IMG/VR virus record: IMGVR_UViG_3300020463_000058
Location: 1-35,040 of that record
Reading direction: 5' to 3' (one strand)
Length of the DNA: 35,040 bases
DNA from: a virus
Below are positions 7,127-14,510 of this stretch, piece after piece. Positions within the stretch are counted from its first letter, which is position 1. Each line of letters opens with the position of its first letter. The notes beneath the pieces were generated by a model, which made no database searches, had not been told where the DNA came from, and saw nothing but the letters and a program-made list of their open reading frames with translations. Made by a program: the position numbers and the translations under genes.

Positions 7127-7321
7127 TTATCCACCCAGTTTAATTTTTTTTGATTGCAAATAATTTTCAACGTCTGATAGTTCATATCTCACAGACCTTC
7201 CCATTTTATGAAAGTCAGGTCCTTCTCCTAAATATCTCCACCTATCTAAAGTTTTAACGCTTATGTTAAGTCTTGTTGCACACTCGTCTCTGGTTAAAGA
7301 TTGTTCCATTTCTTTAGTCAT
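7127..7321 (-). CDS. MerR/AlpA/excisionase-type HTH protein
   Basis: 64 residues, essentially a single winged HTH_17 domain: L-T-R-D-E-C-A-T-R-L-N-I-S-V-K-T-L-D-R-W-R, then a wing G-E-G-P-D-F-H-K-M-G-R-S-V-R-Y and D-V-E-N-Y-L. This is the classical form of phage excisionases and AlpA-like regulators. It is the first gene of the replication operon, next to a divergent control region with dyads. Likely roles are control of that region or an excision/architectural factor for the integrase; the sequence alone does not decide. Confidence 0.8.
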   Translation of the reverse strand: MTKEMEQSLTRDECATRLNISVKTLDRWRYLGEGPDFHKMGRSVRYELSDVENYLQSKKIKLGG

Positions 7322-7451
7322 TTGTGGTAATTGTTCCTCTTTTGTTCTATGATAACCTTAGTAGGTTTTAAAAAGCAACCCTATGAAACAAAATAAATTT
7401 AATTAACCACAAATTTTAATTCTAAAAGTTGTTCTTAAAATTAAAATTCTA
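7322..7451. promoter_or_regulatory. Divergent control region of the replication and lysogeny operons
   Basis: This AT-rich 130-bp space separates the minus-strand HTH operon from the plus-strand DUF1289/integrase operon. On the minus strand TTGCTT (7373-7378) and TATCAT, 18 bp apart, make a plausible promoter. AACCT (7354-7358) and AGGTT (7363-7367) form a perfect 5-bp dyad between these two boxes. ATTTGTGGT (7320-7328) and its complement ACCACAAAT (7406-7414) bracket the region, and a plus-strand promoter probably lies to the right of the latter. This is a good candidate for the lysis-lysogeny switch. Confidence 0.5.
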
Positions 7452-7751
7452 ATGTGCAGTTATAGAGATAAACTTAAGATGGAAGGCTTAAGTTCTTCGC
7501 TAGAAGATAATCCTTGCATCTCTGTATGTTCCACAACTTATGGAACGGGGGACGTTTGCATTTGCGGAAGGACCACAGAAGAGATAGCAAAATGGAATTC
7601 TTTAGATACAGTTGATAAAAAATTAATAGTTATGAAATGTTTAAAAGACAAAAAATCTTTTCCAAGACAAAAGTTAACATTTCTTGCTAATGAAAATGAT
7701 TTAAATTTTACTGAAGCTAAAAATGTTTTTGTAAAAGGCACAACAAAATGA
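7452..7751 (+). CDS. DUF1289-like four-cysteine protein
   Basis: 99 residues. The segment N-P-C22-I-S-V-C26, then V-C36-I-C38-G-R-T-T-E-E-I-A-K-W is the DUF1289 signature (P-C-x3-C ... C-x-x-C-G-R-t-x-x-E-I-x-x-W), with one residue fewer between the last two cysteines. DUF1289 proteins are small bacterial proteins of unknown function that probably bind metal or Fe-S. It is the first gene of the plus-strand integrase operon. A shorter start at 7479 is possible; neither start has a clear ribosome site. Confidence 0.75.
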   Translation: MCSYRDKLKMEGLSSSLEDNPCISVCSTTYGTGDVCICGRTTEEIAKWNSLDTVDKKLIVMKCLKDKKSFPRQKLTFLANENDLNFTEAKNVFVKGTTK

Positions 7752-7885
7752 AATATACAGACGAAGAATTAAAATTAAATATTAAAAACCTCTATGAGCA
7801 TAGGTGGGTTTGGTATCATCTTATTCTTTGTATTCAGGTCATAATGACAAATATAATTCTATTATTAATTTTGTTTAAAATGTAA
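7748..7885 (+). CDS. 45-residue single-pass membrane protein
   Basis: The start overlaps the DUF1289 stop (ATGA) and the stop adjoins the next start. A charged N-terminal 20 residues is followed by a hydrophobic stretch rich in Ile and Leu (about residues 23-44) that would span the inner membrane, leaving almost no C-terminal tail. Function unknown; superinfection exclusion or membrane association of a neighbour are possibilities. Confidence 0.6.
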   Translation: MKYTDEELKLNIKNLYEHRWVWYHLILCIQVIMTNIILLLILFKM

Positions 7886-8013
7886 TGGGTAAAGGTTCAG
7901 ACCCACGCCCTTTTAGTGTGGATAAAAAAACATTTGAAGATAATTTTGATAGAATTTTTAGAAAGAAAAATGAGGAAAAAACCAAAAAGTCTAACAAAAC
8001 AAATAGCAGGTAA
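7885..8013 (+). CDS. Conserved small phage protein starting M-G-K-G-S
   Basis: 42 residues. The N-terminal M-G-K-G-S-D-P-R-P-F-S-V-D and the following F-x-x-N-F-D-R-I-F match a short protein that recurs in small marine phages (from memory); its function is not known. The start overlaps the previous stop. Its 3' end overlaps the DUF3310 gene in another frame, so one or both of the overlapping ends may be adjusted. Confidence 0.6.
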   Translation: MGKGSDPRPFSVDKKTFEDNFDRIFRKKNEEKTKKSNKTNSR

Positions 8014-8194
8014 TCATTATAAAGATTTAGCTATTGAGCCAATACAATATATATTAGCTAATAATCTGTCATATTGTTGCGGTAATGCTCTTAAATACAT
8101 AACCAGAAACAAAGAATCAAGAGTAGATGATTTAAAAAAAGCTATACATTATTTAGAAATGGAGCTTGAGTTAGTCCATAATCAAAAAAAATAA
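7970..8194 (+). CDS. DUF3310 protein (phage nucleotide-kinase-like small domain)
   Basis: About 74 residues from the ATG at 7970; the frame is open back to 7916. The core G-N-H-Y-K-D-L-A-I-E-P-I-Q-Y-I, then C-C-G-N-A-L-K-Y-I-T-R and D-D-L-K-K-A-I-H-Y-L is the DUF3310 signature, found in many phages as a stand-alone domain often labelled nucleotide kinase without proof. It overlaps the M-G-K-G-S gene by 44 bases and ends 40 bp before tRNA-Lys. Confidence 0.85.
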   Translation: MRKKPKSLTKQIAGNHYKDLAIEPIQYILANNLSYCCGNALKYITRNKESRVDDLKKAIHYLEMELELVHNQKK

Positions 8195-8234
8195 ACTGTA
8201 CTTTTTATAGGATTCCGAATATAAAAATTTTCGT

Positions 8235-8310
8235 GAGTCCGTAGCTCAGTTGGTAGAGCATACCCCTTTTAAGGGTAGGGTCCTCGGTTCGAACCCGAGC
8301 GGACTCACCA
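8235..8310 (+). tRNA. tRNA-Lys (anticodon TTT)
   Basis: A complete 76-nt cloverleaf. The acceptor stem GAGTCCG pairs with CGGACTC, followed by an encoded CCA. The D arm is GCTC...GAGC. The anticodon stem TACCC/GGGTA closes loop CTTTTAA with TTT in the anticodon position, and the T arm is CTCGG-TTCGAAC-CCGAG. It lies about 340 bp before the integrase, the usual place for an attP whose core copies a host tRNA gene. It may supply a lysine tRNA for this AAA-rich genome, be the attachment site, or both. Confidence 0.97.
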
Positions 8311-8320
8311 CTTCTAAATA

Positions 8321-8346
8321 TAAACGCCCCAAAAACGTCCCAAAAA
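8321..8346 (+). repeat. 26-bp direct repeat, copy 1 (possible integrase arm site)
   Basis: Copy 1 begins 11 bp after tRNA-Lys and is 24/26 identical to copy 2 at 8546-8571. Each copy contains two CGYCCCAAAA units, so the pair amounts to four short iterons. The tRNA-to-integrase location suits integrase arm-binding sites within attP. Confidence 0.6.
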
Positions 8347-8476
8347 AAACAAACAAAATTGTGCAGGTTAATTTTTGGCTTGATTACTTGTGTTTTAAAT
8401 GGAAAAAAATTAGAGGACAACTCCCTTAAAAGAACTTAATTTTTTAAAGTATGACTGTCAATATTTTTTTAACTTC

Positions 8477-8505
8477 TTGATTCTAAATATTTATTGTGCT
8501 ATTTT
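8477..8505 (+). promoter_or_regulatory. Candidate promoter for integrase
   Basis: TTGATT at 8477-8482 and TATTTT at 8500-8505 are separated by 17 bp, a sigma70-like arrangement, 27 bp before the small gene that is coupled to the integrase. The region is AT-rich, so chance matches are likely. The 8311-8531 stretch otherwise holds only the 26-bp repeat copy 1 and no convincing gene. Confidence 0.4.
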
Positions 8506-8531
8506 ATTCTAATGAATAGACAAGAGAAGCA

Positions 8532-8651
8532 ATGAGTTCTAACAATAAACGTCCCAAAAGCGTCCCAAAAATTACTACTATAAAAGAACACATGGATTTA
8601 ATGGACCAAATAAAAAATCCAAAAACAAAAGTTAAAAGGAAAAAAAAATGA
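8532..8651 (+). CDS. 39-residue basic leader protein coupled to integrase
   Basis: The ATG at 8532 has a weak AGAAG site, and the stop overlaps the integrase start (ATGA). The peptide is very basic (Lys/Arg-rich C-terminus) with no recognised domain. Repeat copy 2 (8546-8571) lies inside its coding sequence. It could be a genuine small protein or a leader that sets integrase translation. Confidence 0.45.
   Translation: MSSNNKRPKSVPKITTIKEHMDLMDQIKNPKTKVKRKKK
8546..8571 (+). repeat. 26-bp direct repeat, copy 2
   Basis: It differs from copy 1 (8321-8346) at two positions and lies 225 bp away, inside the small gene before the integrase. It contains two CGTCCCAAAA units. See copy 1 for the likely role. 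Confidence 0.6.
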
Positions 8652-9763
8652 CTGACAAAATAGTAGCTGATAAATTATTTAGCAATTTAAAAATCAGAAC
8701 TGTTGATAATAAAAAATCCTATCAGTTGATTTGGCATAAGGCAGGTGTCAAGAAGAAAAAAACAATGCCTATCAGATATGAAAACGAAAGTATAGTTTCT
8801 ATAAGAAAGAGAGCTATTAAAATATTTAATGAATTACAAGACATAGAAGAAGGCATAAAGCTACCTGTTAAACCCAAAATAAAAATTACTTATAAAGAAT
8901 TATTTAAAGACTATATAAATGATTGTGAAGTTAGAGATGTTGCTATTGAAACTATTAATCAATATCAATCTTTGTATAGCAAATACGTTGACAAAGAACT
9001 TGGCAACACCATTGTTAAAGATGTAACAAGAGCAAAAGTAAAAGAAATTTTTAGAACAATTACAAAAGATACAAAGTACCAAGCGAATAAATATTTAAAA
9101 TTCATGGTGGCTTCTTTAAATTTTGCTATTGATGAAGAAAAATATGACATTGAACATAATGTCGCTACAAATATTAAAGGGAATCCAGAAAGAAAACATA
9201 CTACAAGTTACACCGAAGAAGAAAAATTTATTTTGTTTGACAGACTTAATCAATTAGAAAACTTTAGACCTGCAAGAATTAGGTCTATAGGTTTTATTTG
9301 GTTATTAATTTTAACAGGAGCAAGAAAAGGAGAAATTGCTAATGCAAAAAGAAGTCAAATAAAAGGTAACACTATTGTTATTCCTTTTAATGAATATAAA
9401 ACAGGATTAAAAACAGGCAAGGATAGAGTTATTTATTTATCAGAACACGCTATGCAAATTATAGATAAATTAAAAGAAGTTTTACCTGACCAAGAAACTA
9501 TTACAGGAATTAAGTCTCCTCAAAAGACTTGGGATATGATGAGAAAGCAATGTAATATTCCACATATAAGACTGCATGATTTAAGACATTCTTTTGCTAC
9601 TTATTGTTTATCAGCAGGTTTAGGGCATAGACAAGTAGGCACATTATTAGGGCATCAAAGTCTTGCATCTATGCAGAGATACGGAGAAGTTATCGCAGAT
9701 GTTTCTAAAAAAAATGTGCAATTAGCAAATGATTTAATTTTGCCTGAGAGCTTGAATAGTTGA
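8648..9763 (+). CDS. int: Tyrosine-family site-specific integrase
   Basis: 371 residues. The N-terminal arm-binding and SAM-like core-binding domains (about 1-175) precede the catalytic domain. Catalytic residues are visible: R226 in T-G-A-R-K-G-E-I, H310-D-L-R313-H, H336 in G-H-Q-S, and nucleophile Y345 in M-Q-R-Y. Length and order are those of phage P2/lambda-type integrases that recombine attP with attB, here probably a tRNA gene. The start overlaps the stop of the small upstream gene. The 3' end runs 30 bases into the convergent nuclease gene on the other strand. Confidence 0.97.
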   Translation: MTDKIVADKLFSNLKIRTVDNKKSYQLIWHKAGVKKKKTMPIRYENESIVSIRKRAIKIFNELQDIEEGIKLPVKPKIKITYKELFKDYINDCEVRDVAIETINQYQSLYSKYVDKELGNTIVKDVTRAKVKEIFRTITKDTKYQANKYLKFMVASLNFAIDEEKYDIEHNVATNIKGNPERKHTTSYTEEEKFILFDRLNQLENFRPARIRSIGFIWLLILTGARKGEIANAKRSQIKGNTIVIPFNEYKTGLKTGKDRVIYLSEHAMQIIDKLKEVLPDQETITGIKSPQKTWDMMRKQCNIPHIRLHDLRHSFATYCLSAGLGHRQVGTLLGHQSLASMQRYGEVIADVSKKNVQLANDLILPESLNS

Positions 9764-10171
9764 TTTTAAACTTTGCAAAGAATTAATATTTTTCATTTCT
9801 TCGTCAGGTACAGTAAGTTTTTTCTTTTTAGAAAAAGGTACAAATTTAATATTGTTATAAGGTAAACATACCAAAGCATACATATCTATTTCGTTTAAAC
9901 CCTCTGCTCCATAGTTTCGGTCTTTAGTATGCTTTCCTCTTCGTAAATCAAAATTCCAACCTACTCTTTTAAACTTACCTTCTTTCTTGTATAGGCGTTG
10001 TTTTGTTTTAGTTTTAACTTGTACTCTATAAACAATATTGTTGTATTCAAAAACAATATCTGCATGGCTTCCATGAGGAATTATACTAACTAAATCACTA
10101 CCAAATAAGCACAAAGAAGCTGCTGTAAGATGCTCTCCACATCTACCGATTGCCTCTGTTGTTCTGGACAT
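9734..10171 (-). CDS. PD-(D/E)XK endonuclease (PDDEXK_5-like), end of late operon
   Basis: 145 residues. E13 in G-R-C-G-E-H-L-T-A, D38 in H-A-D-I-V-F and Q51-V-K53 form the PD-(D/E)XK active site in the order seen in PDDEXK_5 (I-SspI-like) and Holliday-junction-resolvase-like nucleases. It is translated from a TAATG overlap with the large ejection-protein gene, so it is made late. It could cut host or competitor DNA, resolve DNA before packaging or be injected. Its 3' end overlaps the integrase 3' end tail to tail. Confidence 0.8.
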   Translation of the reverse strand: MSRTTEAIGRCGEHLTAASLCLFGSDLVSIIPHGSHADIVFEYNNIVYRVQVKTKTKQRLYKKEGKFKRVGWNFDLRRGKHTKDRNYGAEGLNEIDMYALVCLPYNNIKFVPFSKKKKLTVPDEEMKNINSLQSLKSTIQALRQN

Positions 10172-13100
10172 TACCTGAATTGATTTATTTGTTTATCTTT
10201 AAATTTATTTAATAAATCTTTATCTCTTGATAAAAGAATTTGTTTAGCTGCGTCTTGAAAAGTTCTCATAGTGTCTTGTAAAATTTTATTTTTAATAGCT
10301 TTTGAACCATTCAAATAACCAGAACTTTTTATAATTCTTTCTAATGCTCGTTTTGAACCTAGTTCTTGTTGAATTAATAATAGTCTTTCATATTGATTAG
10401 GATTTAATTCAATTCCGTTTACTTCTCTTCTAGGCATAGAAGGATAAAATCCAACATTCATAAACTCATTATAAACAGGGTCATTATTTAGAGCTGAACT
10501 TCTTATAGGCGATAATGGACCTGCTCCAAACAAACCGCTATCTGGGGTTCTTAGCGTACCAAATATATCTCGTCTTGCTGCAAACTGTTCTGATTGTCCA
10601 ATTCTTGCTAAAAAGTTATCTGTAACATTTCTAACGTCTCTTAAAACAGGGTCGTCTAATTGTGATACATGAGCAAATACTGTTGGCACAAATGAACCTG
10701 TAAATCTTTGCACAAACCTATCTCCATATCTTGACGGGTCAGCAATAGTTTGAATAGCACTAGAAATACCAGATAAAAATGTTTTGTTTGTTAGGTTGTT
10801 AGTAACTGTGCCTGTTAACATCATAAGCAGTTTATCCATTTCTAATTTATCTGCTTCATTAGAGCTGTCAGAGTTATAAACATAGTTTCCTACTTCTTGT
10901 AAGTCAGCAGCAATACCAAATAAAATTCCTACAGGCTCAAATCTATTGTATGAATAATATTCATTACCAATTTTTATTGAATAAGGTCGCCAACCTGTAG
11001 CCATCATAGTACGTCTTTCGTTTAAATCTTTAGGTCCTTGTCCTGTAATTAAGCCACCTCCTGCTAAGAAACCTACAGTTAACATTGTTGAAGAACCAAA
11101 TAACAATCTGCCTAAAACTTCATCTCTTTCTGCCCCGCCTTTCGCTAATTTTTCTTTAAATTCTTTTGCCATAAAACCAAAAGGAGTTCTTTCTCCTGCA
11201 TACTTAACAATGTTTACAGGCGTTCTAACGAAAGGAAGAAGAAATCGCATAGCAGGGTATCTATTAATAAATGATTGTACTCCCTTCCCGTCTTTGCCAA
11301 GCTCTCTTGTAAATGTTTGATAACGCCCAACATCTGCTGCTTTGTAATCCATTGTCTTACCAAGCGGAGAATCTACTTTATTTGCATAATGACCTTTTAC
11401 AAGTTCGTTGGTTCTTTTCCAAGCAGCGTTACCTTTCAAGCCTTCTTTGTTTGCTTTACGCATAGCTTGTCCGTATATTTCTTGTCTATACGCTGCTGCT
11501 TTTAAACCTGTATCAACCCCAACTAAAACTCTGCTAGGAGTTCTTATAGTGTCTCCTACTAAATCAAACTCTCCAACTTTTAATTTACTTTTAATTGATT
11601 TTTGTTTGTTTAATTCTATTTTTGTTAAATCATCTACAAAAGCATCTGGGTTTTTAATTGATTTTAAAGCAATTCCCATACCCTCAATAGCTCCTGCAAT
11701 CGTACCAAACAATCTTGCGTTAGCTTCATTAAAGGTTAAAGCCTCTGGGTTTCTAGTTAATTTACCAATTGCTGCTCCTGTATAAAATTCTAAAGGACGC
11801 ATACCTGCTGTTAAAACACCACTTAAAAGGTTAACAAGTTGTGTTGAAGGACTTGATAATAAACCATTAATCCATACTTCAGTTAACATGTCTTTAATGG
11901 TTGGTCTATGTGCTTCTTTTAAATAATCAACCATAGCTTTAGTATCGTCAAACTCTGATAGTCTTGCTGCTAAAACATCTGGGTCTAGGTTAGTATTTTT
12001 TAAATCTTCTAATACTTTGCGTCTAATTTTTTCTGCTATTTTTTGATTAGGGGCTTTAGCTGATTCCTGTAAAGCTCTTTGAGTTCTTCCTGATTCCGCA
12101 ATTACTCCTGATTCTTTTGCAGATAGTCTATTTACTATTTCTTGAAATTCTGAAAATTTTAATTTGTCTGTTTCATTTACACTTCCTGATAGTCTTCTAG
12201 CATTGTAATCTTTTGCCACATCAAATAATTCTAATTCTGCGTCTCTAACAATTTGTCTTACCGCAGTTATATCTTCAGCGTTTAATGATGTTCCTTGTTG
12301 AATATTTAAAACATCATCAACTGTCCAACCCCTGCCTTTTGCAGCAGCATGAAGTATTGTGCCATCACTACCAAAAGCAACTCTACCTCTTCTGGCGTTC
12401 CAAAATCTTTCATTTTCATCTGCTTGTTGTTGCACAAAAGATTTTTGACTTTTGTTAAAGTCTTTTTTGTCTAAATTAACATTACCTGCAAAACCTTCTC
12501 TGTTAGGAGGAGCTGTACCTTCTGCTACCTCTTCGTCTCTAAATTTTCTTGCAGAATCAATGTTTGTGTCTTGTATAATTGTTCCCCCGTCCTGTTGAGA
12601 ACCTGTAGCAGTACCTTCTTCATCTGGCACTTTTCTATATTTATTTTTTATGCCTCTTAATCCTGCAAAAATACTATCAAAAGCAACACCAATACCAAAT
12701 CCTTCTACCGCCATTTTTAAACGTCCTTTTGCAACAGAATCATTATCATCTGCTTCAAGCCAATCAGTAAATTGGTTAGGAGCTATGTCTTGTATAAGGT
12801 TTGATAATCTTTCTTCGTCTGGACTAAAAGCAACTTGTTCTGCTGCAACTCCAATTGTTCCTGCTTTAGCAGATTTACCGACAAATGTTGTCGGAGCTTT
12901 AAGTTTGTTTAGTTTGCTAATTGAATTTATTAATTTAACACCGCCTGTGTAGGGAACAGCAAAACCTATAATGTCTCTAGCAATAGAGCCAACCATATTA
13001 GTAGGTTCGGCAACTTCAGGTAAGTCTGGTAAATCAACATTTCCAAAAGTTACATCTCTTAATAAATCTGATGCTCCTTGCAGGGTATCTCTTCCTGCCC

Positions 13101-13344
13101 CAACAACAGTTCTATAAGTGTTATCAAGAAAGCCTACGTCTTCGTCTGTAGGTGTATTTTGTTGAGAGGAGTTTTTAGTTTTAAATTTCTCAAAATAGTC
13201 TTCTTTAAAATCAGAGTTAGAATCTAAATTAGGCTCGGTTTTAAATTGTTCAAAATATTTTTCGTCATTATCAAAATTAATTTTATTAGTATCATTAGTT
13301 TTTGATTTAAACTTATTGAAATATTCTTCATTTAGTTCTGACAT
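10171..13344 (-). CDS. Large internal virion / DNA-ejection protein
   Basis: 1057 residues, the largest protein here. It has Ala/Gly-rich predicted helices and several hydrophobic patches (for example around 125-140 and 740-765), as in podovirus ejection proteins that form a conduit across the envelope. The segment R-Y-P-A-M-R-F-L-L-P-F-V-R-T-P-V-N-I and the preceding long helical region are typical of large polyvalent phage proteins. The N-terminus carries three repeats of a charged -Y-F-x-x-F-K- motif within 55 residues. Position after two smaller virion proteins supports the role. Enzymatic activity was not identified. Confidence 0.8.
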   Translation of the reverse strand: MSELNEEYFNKFKSKTNDTNKINFDNDEKYFEQFKTEPNLDSNSDFKEDYFEKFKTKNSSQQNTPTDEDVGFLDNTYRTVVGAGRDTLQGASDLLRDVTFGNVDLPDLPEVAEPTNMVGSIARDIIGFAVPYTGGVKLINSISKLNKLKAPTTFVGKSAKAGTIGVAAEQVAFSPDEERLSNLIQDIAPNQFTDWLEADDNDSVAKGRLKMAVEGFGIGVAFDSIFAGLRGIKNKYRKVPDEEGTATGSQQDGGTIIQDTNIDSARKFRDEEVAEGTAPPNREGFAGNVNLDKKDFNKSQKSFVQQQADENERFWNARRGRVAFGSDGTILHAAAKGRGWTVDDVLNIQQGTSLNAEDITAVRQIVRDAELELFDVAKDYNARRLSGSVNETDKLKFSEFQEIVNRLSAKESGVIAESGRTQRALQESAKAPNQKIAEKIRRKVLEDLKNTNLDPDVLAARLSEFDDTKAMVDYLKEAHRPTIKDMLTEVWINGLLSSPSTQLVNLLSGVLTAGMRPLEFYTGAAIGKLTRNPEALTFNEANARLFGTIAGAIEGMGIALKSIKNPDAFVDDLTKIELNKQKSIKSKLKVGEFDLVGDTIRTPSRVLVGVDTGLKAAAYRQEIYGQAMRKANKEGLKGNAAWKRTNELVKGHYANKVDSPLGKTMDYKAADVGRYQTFTRELGKDGKGVQSFINRYPAMRFLLPFVRTPVNIVKYAGERTPFGFMAKEFKEKLAKGGAERDEVLGRLLFGSSTMLTVGFLAGGGLITGQGPKDLNERRTMMATGWRPYSIKIGNEYYSYNRFEPVGILFGIAADLQEVGNYVYNSDSSNEADKLEMDKLLMMLTGTVTNNLTNKTFLSGISSAIQTIADPSRYGDRFVQRFTGSFVPTVFAHVSQLDDPVLRDVRNVTDNFLARIGQSEQFAARRDIFGTLRTPDSGLFGAGPLSPIRSSALNNDPVYNEFMNVGFYPSMPRREVNGIELNPNQYERLLLIQQELGSKRALERIIKSSGYLNGSKAIKNKILQDTMRTFQDAAKQILLSRDKDLLNKFKDKQINQFR

Positions 13345-13357
13345 TTTTTAATCATTA

Positions 13358-14509
13358 TTATAAATCAATACCTGCTGCTACTTGTTCTGACACACTTAAT
13401 CCACCTGTAAGTGATAACAACTGTTTATCTGCTTTACTTAAATTTAATTTTTGTAAATTTTCGTCAGAAAATATATCGTAACCTGTTTGTTGCTTAATAA
13501 CATCAAAGGCTTCTTGAGGTTTTATTCCTTGTTTAGTAATTAAATCACTATAAAGGTCTTGAATTTTATAACCGCCATAATCTAAAGGTAAGTCATTAGC
13601 TTTTAGATTATTAATAATTGGTTGTGCTGCTGCTACTATTTGGTCTTGTCTTGCTTTAGTATCTATAACGCCATATTCAGAAGACAATCCTGCCATAAAA
13701 TCACTATTTTTCAAAAGATTTGGACTTCTTTCTCTTAGTTCTTTAAATCTTGGGTCAGTTAAAAATAATTCTTGACCTGCTCTTATGCTGTTAGCTCTAT
13801 CGTTTCTTTCTGCTTCTGCTTTTTCTCTAGCAAGTTCATTTGTAATTCTAGTTTGTATGCCCTCTTGAACATTTCTACCGCTAAATCTGTCATCTGCCAT
13901 TGCTAATGCTTCAACAATGCCTTTATATTTTGCACTATCTCTTTTTTTTAAAGAAGCTGCTCTTTCTTCAGGAGTCATTGCTGCAAGTTCTTCAGGAGGC
14001 AAATAATCTCTTCCTCCTATTTGTGCAAAGAAATTTCCAATTTTAGTTCTGTCGTCTTTATAAGGGTCATCTTTCTTTTTGTTTTTATCTTTGTTTAAGT
14101 CTAAACCCATTCTAAGTTGGTCATAACCAGAATTAGGATTATTGATATTTTGACCTGTAATTTGACCGCCATTAAGAATAGAATCCATTGCATTATAATT
14201 TAAACCACCTGATTTAAATTTTTCATAATTAGCTATATATTCATTTGCTGTTTTACCTTGCAAGTCTATTGGCATATCTGGTTGCATAAAACTTACTTGA
14301 TTAGAAATAGCAGAATCTTTGGCTATTGATTCAGCAGCTATTTCTTCTTGCGTTTTTGGTATATATTTAGGACCGCTTCTACCTGCTCTCCCTACAGTAT
14401 TAAAATCAGGATTTAATTTGTAATTAGGGTCGTTAGACTTGTCTAAACCAAGAACCTCAAATAAAGATTTAGGATTATTATTATTTCTTCGGTTTCTTCT
14501 ATTAGCCAT
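13358..14509 (-). CDS. Internal virion protein (ejection module)
   Basis: 383 residues with an Arg/Asn-rich start (M-A-N-R-R-N-R-R-N-N-N-N), Gln/Asp/Lys-rich helical segments and no recognised enzyme domain. AGGAGG sits seven bases before the ATG. Composition and position between the 364- and 1057-residue proteins match the second ejection protein of P22/T7-like podoviruses. Function assigned by context. Confidence 0.6.
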   Translation of the reverse strand: MANRRNRRNNNNPKSLFEVLGLDKSNDPNYKLNPDFNTVGRAGRSGPKYIPKTQEEIAAESIAKDSAISNQVSFMQPDMPIDLQGKTANEYIANYEKFKSGGLNYNAMDSILNGGQITGQNINNPNSGYDQLRMGLDLNKDKNKKKDDPYKDDRTKIGNFFAQIGGRDYLPPEELAAMTPEERAASLKKRDSAKYKGIVEALAMADDRFSGRNVQEGIQTRITNELAREKAEAERNDRANSIRAGQELFLTDPRFKELRERSPNLLKNSDFMAGLSSEYGVIDTKARQDQIVAAAQPIINNLKANDLPLDYGGYKIQDLYSDLITKQGIKPQEAFDVIKQQTGYDIFSDENLQKLNLSKADKQLLSLTGGLSVSEQVAAGIDL

Positions 14510-14510
14510 A

